From Delftia sp. PS-11 (lineage in GTDB: Bacteria; Pseudomonadota; Gammaproteobacteria; Burkholderiales; Burkholderiaceae_C): 22,954 nt of DNA. Under the pieces are notes generated by a model. It was not told where the DNA came from. It was given only the letters and a program-made list of their open reading frames with translations, and ran no database searches. The stretch covers positions 1 to 22,954 of the forward strand of contig NZ_JACSYA010000050.1 of NCBI RefSeq assembly GCF_029870285.1, given 5' to 3'. The position numbers and the translations under genes are program-made. Below, piece by piece: positions 6,773 to 12,214 of the stretch; the stretch's first letter is position 1, and every line of letters starts with the position of its first letter.

Positions 6773-8011
6773 ATGCCCATGAATCCAGCCCCCTCCCATC
6801 TCATGCACGCCTACGCCCGCCAACCCGTGTGCTTTACACGCGGCAGCGGCGCCCGCCTGTGGGACGAGCAAGGCAATGAATACCTGGACGCGCTGGCAGG
6901 CGTGGCCGTGACTAGCCTGGGGCATGCCCACCCCGAGATCGCTCAGGCCATCGCCGAACAGGCTGGCTTGCTGCTGCATACATCCAACCTCTTTTGCATC
7001 GACTGGCAGGAACACCTGGGCCAGCGCCTGTGTGCGCTGGCCGGCATGGAACGCGCCTTTTTCTGCAACTCAGGGGCCGAGGCCAACGAGGCTGCGCTCA
7101 AACTGGCACGCCTGCATGCCTTGCACCGGGGCGTGCGCAATCCTCAGGTCCTCGTCCTGGACAACGGCTTCCATGGCCGCACTCTGGCCACACTGGCCGC
7201 CTCGGGCAGCAAGGCTGCGCAGCGTGGCTTCGAGCCGCTGATGCCTGGCTTCGTGCGCGTGCCCTATGACGACATCCAGGCGCTGCACCGGGCCGTAGCC
7301 GGCCTGCCGGACATCACCGCCGTACTGATTGAGCCCGTGCAGGGAGAAGGCGGCGTGCGCGTGGCCAGTGCCCGCTACCTGCAAGAACTGCGCGTGCTGT
7401 GCGACCACCACGGCTGGCTGATGATGGCCGATGAGGTACAGGCAGGCATGGGCCGCACGGGCACATGGCTCAGCCACCAGCATGCCGGCGTGACGCCCGA
7501 TGTGGTGACGCTGGCCAAGGCATTGGGCAACGGGTTTCCCATCGGTGCCTGCCTGGCGCGCGGCGCGGCAGCACGGCTGTTCTCGCCCGGCAACCATGGA
7601 TCGACTTTCGGCGGCAATCCACTGGCATGCCGCGTCGCCAGTACGGTGCTCGATATCATGGAGCGCGACGGTATCCCGCAGCGCGCCGCAGTGCTCGGCG
7701 CACGGCTGCTGGATGGACTCAGACAGGCGCTGCGGACGCACCCGGACGTGGCCGGCATCCGGGGCCTGGGCATGATGGTGGGAATCGAGCTTCGCGCCCC
7801 TGCACGCGATCTGGTAGGCAGGGCGCTGGCCGAGCAGCGCCTGCTGATTTCGGTCACGCGCGACTGCATCATCCGCCTGTTGCCACCGCTGATCTGCACC
7901 GAGGCGCAGGTGGATGAGATCGTGGCACGCATCGCCCGGCTGCTGGCGCGCCCTGCGACCAGTCGAGACACCGGCAGCTATGCTGCAGCCGTCCAGACCG
8001 CCAGCTCATAG
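6773..8011 (+). CDS. Class III PLP aminotransferase, acetylornithine transaminase-like
   Basis: Predicted cytosolic fold-type I, class III aminotransferase of 412 residues, most like acetylornithine aminotransferase (ArgD). It has the ArgD-like start SHLMHAYARQPVCFTRGSG, the phosphate-binding NSGAEANE (99-106), NGFHGRTLATL, EPVQGEGG (187-194), the PLP aspartate in MMADEVQAGMGRTG (D220), and the Schiff-base lysine K249 in LAKALGNGFPIGA. It is the last gene of the MocR-linked operon, 57 bp after the amidotransferase. The start could be 6773 or 6779; the frame is also open from a GTG at 6734, which would add residues not typical of the family. Its last codons run 34 bp into the convergent VOC gene, giving an unusual tail. 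It is likely a paralogue acting on an amino group substrate other than acetylornithine, since no arginine genes are nearby. That last point is inference. Confidence 0.88.
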   Translation: MPMNPAPSHLMHAYARQPVCFTRGSGARLWDEQGNEYLDALAGVAVTSLGHAHPEIAQAIAEQAGLLLHTSNLFCIDWQEHLGQRLCALAGMERAFFCNSGAEANEAALKLARLHALHRGVRNPQVLVLDNGFHGRTLATLAASGSKAAQRGFEPLMPGFVRVPYDDIQALHRAVAGLPDITAVLIEPVQGEGGVRVASARYLQELRVLCDHHGWLMMADEVQAGMGRTGTWLSHQHAGVTPDVVTLAKALGNGFPIGACLARGAAARLFSPGNHGSTFGGNPLACRVASTVLDIMERDGIPQRAAVLGARLLDGLRQALRTHPDVAGIRGLGMMVGIELRAPARDLVGRALAEQRLLISVTRDCIIRLLPPLICTEAQVDEIVARIARLLARPATSRDTGSYAAAVQTASS

Positions 8012-8334
8012 CCATCCGGATCGATGAAATGAAAGCGCCGCCCGCCGGGAAACGCAAATACCGGGCGGCTGATGCGTGCGCCAGCGGCCTCGACGCGGCG
8101 CTGCGCATCGGCTAAGTCATCGGCATACAGGATGACCAGCGGCCCGCCGGGCCGCACCGGCTCTCCCGTCGTGAAACCGCCCGTGAGCCGGCCATCGCTG
8201 AATTCCGTGTAGGCTGGCCCGTAGTCGGTGAAGCGCCAGCCGAAGGCCTCGCCATAGAAAGCCTTGCTGCGCGCGATGTCGGCGACGTTGAATTCAATAT
8301 TGTCGATCTGCCGGTTCTGTCCTCTGATGCCCAT
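7978..8334 (-). CDS. VOC/glyoxalase-fold protein
   Basis: Predicted small cytosolic protein of 118 residues with the vicinal-oxygen-chelate fold: IDNIEFNVADIARSKAFYGE opens the first beta-alpha-beta module and RFHFIDPDGYELAVW ends the second. The first metal position, often His in glyoxalase I, reads Glu in IEFNV, as in many uncharacterised or resistance-type VOC proteins, so enzymatic activity is not assured. I chose the ATG at 8334 because GGAG (8341-8344, minus strand) lies 6 bases upstream and homology begins there. The frame is open to a TTG at 8403 that overlaps the Lrp stop. It is probably co-transcribed with the upstream Lrp/AsnC regulator gene. Its 3' end overlaps the convergent aminotransferase gene by 34 bp. 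Confidence 0.8.
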   Translation of the reverse strand: MGIRGQNRQIDNIEFNVADIARSKAFYGEAFGWRFTDYGPAYTEFSDGRLTGGFTTGEPVRPGGPLVILYADDLADAQRRVEAAGARISRPVFAFPGGRRFHFIDPDGYELAVWTAAA

Positions 8335-8399
8335 GTCTGGCTCCGCGTGGTGTTTCAGGAAGCGGCCATCATCGGACAAGTGCAGCACCTGCATCGTGC

Positions 8400-8855
8400 T
8401 CAAATACCCAGCGGCAGGTCCGCCTTCTTCAGCGTGCGCAGCACGAAGCTGGACTGGCTGTGGCGTATGCCCTTGATCTTGTAGAGCTTCTCGCGCAGCA
8501 GCCGCTCGTAGTCGCGCGTGTCCTTGACCACCACGCGCAGCAGGTAGTCGTACTCGCCCGAGACCAGATGCGCCTCCACCACCTCGGGAATGGTGGCCAG
8601 CACTTCCCCGAATTTTTCCAACGTATTGTCGGAATGGCTGTCCAGCGTGACCTGCACCAGCACCGTGTCACCCAGGCCCAGCGCCAGCGGGTTCAGGCGA
8701 ACGGTATAGCCCTCGATCACGCCGGCCTCTTCCATTTTCCTGATGCGCGCCCAGCACGGCGAGGCACTCAGGCCCACGGCGGCACCGATTTCCTGCAGGC
8801 TGGCCCGCGCATTGGCCTGCAGCGCGGCGAGAATTTTTCTGTCCAGATTGTCCAT
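8400..8855 (-). CDS. Lrp/AsnC-family transcriptional regulator
   Basis: Predicted DNA-binding regulator of 151 residues. The N-terminal winged helix-turn-helix begins MDNLDRKILAALQANARASLQEIG and continues AVGLSASPCWARIRKMEEAGVI, where the Lrp recognition helix is usually found. A RAM ligand-binding domain follows (TVLVQVTLDSH, then VVEAHLVSGEYDYLLRVVVKD, then GIRHSQSSFVLRTLKK). The length is typical. I chose the ATG at 8855; the frame also opens at a TTG at 8864. Family members sense amino acids and often control their own gene and one neighbour. The likely target is itself plus the VOC gene that follows on the same strand. TTTTCTG repeats around its start may be its binding sites. The effector is unknown. 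Confidence 0.9.
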   Translation of the reverse strand: MDNLDRKILAALQANARASLQEIGAAVGLSASPCWARIRKMEEAGVIEGYTVRLNPLALGLGDTVLVQVTLDSHSDNTLEKFGEVLATIPEVVEAHLVSGEYDYLLRVVVKDTRDYERLLREKLYKIKGIRHSQSSFVLRTLKKADLPLGI

Positions 8856-8941
8856 GGACCGCAATTTACTGAAAAATCAGCAGTTGCAGAAAAATTTTCT
8901 GTAGCAAACCCCGTTTCAAAGAAATAAAGCAGCATTTTCTG
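8835..8941. promoter_or_regulatory. putative Lrp autoregulatory sites
   Basis: TTTTCTG occurs at 8835-8841, 8895-8901 and 8935-8941, spaced 60 and 40 bp apart, close to whole helical turns. The middle copy is half of a near-perfect palindrome, CAGAAAAATTTTCTG (8887-8901). A further palindrome-like CTGAAAAATCAG lies at 8868-8879. Lrp-type octamers typically bind several phased AT-rich sites, so this is a plausible operator array spanning the start of the regulator gene. No binding data are available here. Confidence 0.4.
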
Positions 8942-9058
8942 AGCATACAAACGCACACTTGTCTGCATGGGAGCACGCTTACCGGCGCAGCAAAACCATT
9001 CACCCAGCCCCGCAGACTACCGCCCGCGCCAGGATGCGTGATCCGACAGGAATCCGTC

Positions 9059-9095
9059 ACAGGCCGCCCCGCTTACCCGCAGCGGGGCGGCCTGT
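9059..9095. repeat. perfect 15-bp inverted repeat (hairpin)
   Basis: ACAGGCCGCCCCGCT (9059-9073) and AGCGGGGCGGCCTGT (9081-9095) are exact reverse complements around a 7-base loop. The stem is very GC-rich and no T run follows on either strand, so it is not a standard intrinsic terminator. It lies in the 311-bp spacer between the divergent Lrp-type gene and the peroxiredoxin gene. Possible roles are a factor-dependent terminator, a protein-binding site, or one copy of a dispersed repeat. The rest of that spacer holds the Lrp-type sites and the small inverted repeat listed separately. Confidence 0.7.
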
Positions 9096-9122
9096 CGCAT
9101 GGGCAGGGCCTGCGCGGCGTCA

Positions 9123-9142
9123 CCCGATTGGTCACAATCGGG
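9123..9142. promoter_or_regulatory. inverted repeat just upstream of the peroxiredoxin ribosome binding site
   Basis: CCCGATTG (9123-9130) and CAATCGGG (9135-9142) form a perfect 8-bp inverted repeat with a GTCA spacer. It ends 11 bases before the AGGAGG (9154-9159) of the peroxiredoxin gene. It may be an operator for a dimeric repressor, or an mRNA hairpin that affects translation. No regulator family can be named from the motif alone. Confidence 0.45.
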
Positions 9143-9166
9143 CATTGCACACCAGGAGGCCATTGC

Positions 9167-9742
9167 ATGTCCGATCACCACACCAGCGATTTGCGCTCTT
9201 TTGCCACCACCATGCTCCGCGCTGCCGCGCCCTGGCTGGCGGCGGCCCTGCTGTCCACACAGGCACAGGCCGCGCTCAAGGTCGGCGACAGCGCGCCGGC
9301 CTTCACCACGCCGGCTGCCGTGGCAGGCAAAGCCTTTGATTTCGACATGGCAGCCACGCTCAGGAAAGGGCCCGTCGTGCTGTACTTCTTTCCCAAGGCA
9401 TTCACCCAGGGCTGTACCCTGGAGGCCCATGCCTTCGCCGAAGCCACGCCGCGCTTTGCGGCCCTGGGCGCCACGGTGGTGGGCATGTCGCACGATGACA
9501 TCGCCACCTTGAAGCGTTTTTCCACCGAGGCCTGCCGCGACCAGTTCGCCGTGGCGTCGGACCCGCAGGCGGCCACCATCCGCGCCTACGACGCATCGGC
9601 TGCCGCCAATCCCCAGCGCGCCGACCGCATCTCCTACGTGATCGGCCAGGACGGCAGGGTGAAGTTCGTGCACTCAGGCCCGGACCCGGACGAGCATGTG
9701 CGGCAAACCGAGGCAGCCGTCAGGAAGCTGGCGGGCAAATGA
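9167..9742 (+). CDS. Exported PrxQ/BCP-type peroxiredoxin
   Basis: Predicted periplasmic thiol peroxidase of 191 residues. A signal peptide (LRAAAPWLAAALLS then TQAQA, cut before ALKVGD, about residue 35-36) is followed by an AhpC/TSA thioredoxin-fold domain. The peroxidatic cysteine is C83 in FFPKAFTQGCTLEAHAF, the PrxQ/BCP equivalent of TPGCTKEAC. The nearby cysteine five residues on is replaced by His, leaving C123 (STEACRDQF) as the only other cysteine and possible resolving residue, as in the widely spaced PrxQ subtype. The ATG at 9167 was chosen because AGGAGG lies 7 bases upstream and it gives a proper signal peptide; the frame is open further upstream. It appears to be a single-gene unit, with a hairpin right after the stop and an inverted repeat before the ribosome binding site. 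Confidence 0.87.
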   Translation: MSDHHTSDLRSFATTMLRAAAPWLAAALLSTQAQAALKVGDSAPAFTTPAAVAGKAFDFDMAATLRKGPVVLYFFPKAFTQGCTLEAHAFAEATPRFAALGATVVGMSHDDIATLKRFSTEACRDQFAVASDPQAATIRAYDASAAANPQRADRISYVIGQDGRVKFVHSGPDPDEHVRQTEAAVRKLAGK

Positions 9743-9746
9743 CAGG

Positions 9747-9768
9747 CCATGGGGCAGTGGCCCCATGG
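9747..9768 (+). terminator. hairpin after the peroxiredoxin gene
   Basis: CCATGGGGC (9747-9755) and GCCCCATGG (9760-9768) pair perfectly around an AGTG loop, four bases after the stop codon. There is no T run, so it may be a weak or factor-assisted terminator or an RNA 3'-end stabiliser. The following 226 bases to 9994 hold no gene that I can support. Confidence 0.45.
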
Positions 9769-9966
9769 TGCGCAGGCGGGCAGTTGCCGGGGCCATGCGC
9801 CCCATGCCGCTTTGCCTGGACGCCGGGCGGCTTGTGGAATGGGCTTGTCTGAACAGCATCACCTCACCACTGGCACCCATCGGGCTTTTACTGCCCAGGG
9901 ACGCCCCCAGGCACAGCCCGGCCATGGATTGCTTCATCGATCCGCGTGCGCCACATACAACGCCGG

Positions 9967-9983
9967 AAAACCTGCCGGGGCAG
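9967..9983 (-). terminator. weak terminator-like hairpin after the MmgE/PrpD operon
   Basis: On the minus strand, CTGCC and GGCAG (9972-9983) can form a small stem followed by a short T run (forward AAAA at 9967-9970), about 12 bases past the stop of the MmgE/PrpD gene. The stem is short and the loop very tight, so this is only a candidate 3' end for the five-gene operon. Confidence 0.25.
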
Positions 9984-9994
9984 CTGTTTGCTGA

Positions 9995-11332
9995 TCAACA
10001 GCGCAACCCCGCCAGATCGCTGGCCTGATCCAGCTGCCAGATGGCTGCCAGCAAGGCGCCCGCTCTTTCTGTACCGATGACTGCGGCAGACAGTTCCATG
10101 AATTTGTCCTGCAGTTCCAGATCCGACAGCGGCAGCTCAGGATCCCCCTTGCGGTCCGATTGCAGCCATTCATGGCGCTGGCCACTGGTGGTTTCGATTT
10201 CGATGCGCGCCGAGCGCCGTCCGGGAAAGGCGGCATCGAGATCCGGCGCGACCCTGGCGCTCACACGGGACATCATGGCACGGATCCGGGGGTCTGCCAG
10301 GCGCTCGGGTGTGTATGCAGTCAGGCGCACACTGCCATGCACCAATGCCGTCGCGACCACAAAGCCCAGGCTGAAACGGGCCTCGTTTTCCGACTGTGGA
10401 TTCTGGTAGCAGGCGATATCCAGTGCAGGCCCATAGGTTTCGACATGGACATGGCGGATATCTTCTGCGCGCAGTTGATGGCGGCGGGCCAGCTCCAATG
10501 CGCCATCGATGGCCGCGAAAGTGTGGCCGCAGCCGATATGGTTCTTGAAGGTCACGCGGGTGATGTGAAAGTCTGCGCCCAGCGTGGCGCCTGCCTGGGA
10601 CCAGTCAGGCCCGTCGCTCATGGCACGGCCCAGGCCCGCTTCGCCGTCGAGGATGTCCAGGGACCCCGTGATGCCTGCGTGCGCCAGCTGAGCTGCCAGC
10701 AGGCCCGCTTCGGCGGCACGTCCGGCATGCAGCGGTTTGGACATCGAGTCCATGCGAAAGGCCTGCTGAAGCCCGGCCGAAAACGTCGCAGCCGTGGCCA
10801 GCGCATGCGCAAAGGGCTGGGCCTGCAGCTGCAACACGCTGCCTGCTGCTGCCGCTGCACCAAAAACGCCTACGGTGCCTGTGTTGTGCCAGAAGCGATA
10901 GTGGGCACGCCCCAGGACTGTACCTATGCGCGTCGAGACCTCGTAGCCCAGCACCACGGCGCGCAGGAAATCCAGACCGCTTGCCCCCGCCTGCTGGCTT
11001 GCAGCCAGCGCGGCGGCAATCGTGGCAGCGCCGGGGTGGTACATGGCGTCGCGGAAACTGTCGTCCACTTCAGCGGCGTGCGCGGCTGCGCCGTTGTACA
11101 GGGCAGCAGCACGGGCCGTGGCAGCGCGGCCATTGCCAAGGCGGCAGGGGCCGCGGTCCAGGTCGTCGGCCAGCACCTGCTCCAGCTGCGCCAGCGGCGC
11201 GGCTGCCAGTCCCGGCAGCAAGGCGGCATGCCAGTCGGTCACGGCACGCTTGGCATGGTGGATCACCGGCTCTGGCAGAGCCATGTGGCGGTATTCATGG
11301 GCATAGCGCCCAAACACTTCGGTGGCATGCAT
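9995..11332 (-). CDS. MmgE/PrpD family protein
   Basis: Predicted cytosolic enzyme of 445 residues in the MmgE/PrpD family, which includes 2-methylcitrate dehydratase and cis-aconitate decarboxylase. Family motifs include AAEVDDSFRDAMYHPGAATIA (about 87-105), HNTGTVGVFGAA (149-160), SKPLHAGRAAEAG (198-210) and FKNHIGCGHTFAAID (262-276). The all-helical N-terminal domain and the smaller C-terminal domain (RIEIETTSGQRHEW) are both present, so it is complete. The start at 11332 is preceded by GGAG about 9 bases away, and the upstream frame extension is rejected because it lies inside the hydrolase gene. It is the last gene of the IclR-linked operon, 20 bp after the hydrolase. It probably dehydrates, isomerises or decarboxylates a polycarboxylic acid, but the actual substrate is unknown. 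No prpB or prpC is present, which argues against a plain methylcitrate cycle. Confidence 0.85.
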   Translation of the reverse strand: MHATEVFGRYAHEYRHMALPEPVIHHAKRAVTDWHAALLPGLAAAPLAQLEQVLADDLDRGPCRLGNGRAATARAAALYNGAAAHAAEVDDSFRDAMYHPGAATIAAALAASQQAGASGLDFLRAVVLGYEVSTRIGTVLGRAHYRFWHNTGTVGVFGAAAAAGSVLQLQAQPFAHALATAATFSAGLQQAFRMDSMSKPLHAGRAAEAGLLAAQLAHAGITGSLDILDGEAGLGRAMSDGPDWSQAGATLGADFHITRVTFKNHIGCGHTFAAIDGALELARRHQLRAEDIRHVHVETYGPALDIACYQNPQSENEARFSLGFVVATALVHGSVRLTAYTPERLADPRIRAMMSRVSARVAPDLDAAFPGRRSARIEIETTSGQRHEWLQSDRKGDPELPLSDLELQDKFMELSAAVIGTERAGALLAAIWQLDQASDLAGLRC

Positions 11333-11352
11333 TCGGTGTGCTCCGGAAAATT

Positions 11353-12201
11353 TCAGGGGGCCTTCAGCCATTCGCCCATCAGGCGGTTGACTGCCGCGGG
11401 GGATTCGAACTGCACCCAGTGCCCTGCACCAGGCACCACGTGTGCTGCGGATGTCGGATGGCTGGTTTGCAGCTGGGCCGCCAGCGCTGGCGGATCGGCC
11501 GTGGCATCGTGCTCGCCCCAGATCAGCAGCGCAGGCCGGCCCGCCTGGGCAAGCCATGACTGCAGGCCACCGGCCCGCGAAATCGGGCGGCTGTGAAACC
11601 GGGTGCGCAGGCAGGCCTCGGTATGGATCTGCAGAGCCAGTGCATCGGCGCTGTGCTCATCGTGCAGCATGTGCGCCAGCAGGTTATGGCGCATGGTCTG
11701 CTCCAGGGCGCAGGCATCACCGGCTTGCGCAGCAGCCCGCCAGCCCAGCAGATCGGCCCCGGGCCGGCGCCTGCCGCCATGGCCTGCAGGCCCCAGCAGG
11801 ATCAGCCGGTCAATGCCGCCACGCTGCGCCGCCAGGCTCGCCGCGACCAGCCCGCCAAACGAAAAACCTGCCAGATCCATGGTGGCGCCATGCCCCAGCA
11901 AGGAATCCAGGCTGTCTGTCAGGCCTTGCACCAGTTGCCCGAGCGTGGATTCGCTGACCGGGTCCGAATCACCGTAGCCAGGCATGTCGGGCAGCCACAG
12001 GCGCCGGTGGCACGCCAGTGCCTGCAGATTGCGGGCCCAGTGCAGCCAGTTGCCGTGTCCTCCGTGCAGGAGCACGAGGGGCTTGCCCTGGCCCAGGGTA
12101 CGCCAGACCACCTTGCCACAGCGCGCAACCACCTCGTGGCGCTGGACCAGCGCATGGAGTTCGTCAATCAGCGGCGGGCCGGACTGCGTCTGTGCCATCA
12201 T
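11353..12201 (-). CDS. Alpha/beta-fold hydrolase
   Basis: Predicted cytosolic hydrolase of 282 residues. The oxyanion segment LLHGGHGNWLHW (44-55), the nucleophile elbow GFSFGG with Ser114, Asp232 in IWGEHDATADPP and His261 in GAGHWVQFE make a complete catalytic triad. A lid region lies between about 145 and 215. The ATG at 12201 has CAGGG about 7 bases upstream and lies 13 bp after the acyl-CoA synthetase stop. The family includes C-C bond hydrolases of meta-cleavage pathways, enol-lactonases and esterases, and the sequence does not decide among them. In this operon a lactone, ester or thioester made by the CoA enzymes is a reasonable guess. The fold and catalytic residues are clear; the substrate is not. 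Confidence 0.85.
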   Translation of the reverse strand: MMAQTQSGPPLIDELHALVQRHEVVARCGKVVWRTLGQGKPLVLLHGGHGNWLHWARNLQALACHRRLWLPDMPGYGDSDPVSESTLGQLVQGLTDSLDSLLGHGATMDLAGFSFGGLVAASLAAQRGGIDRLILLGPAGHGGRRRPGADLLGWRAAAQAGDACALEQTMRHNLLAHMLHDEHSADALALQIHTEACLRTRFHSRPISRAGGLQSWLAQAGRPALLIWGEHDATADPPALAAQLQTSHPTSAAHVVPGAGHWVQFESPAAVNRLMGEWLKAP

Positions 12202-12214
12202 GCGCGGCCCTGCA

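Noticed and set aside
8335..8403. TTG-initiated longer form of the VOC protein
   Set aside because: The extra 23 residues precede the conserved VOC start, while ATG 8334 has a well-placed GGAG.
9038..9166. Upstream extension of the peroxiredoxin frame
   Set aside because: It runs through the 15-bp hairpin and the palindrome, lacks a ribosome binding site and would bury the signal peptide. ATG 9167 with AGGAGG fits.
10160..11596. 478-codon plus-strand frame opposite the MmgE/PrpD gene
   Set aside because: It is Cys/Gly/Gln-rich without motifs, while the minus strand has conserved MmgE/PrpD segments and a ribosome binding site.
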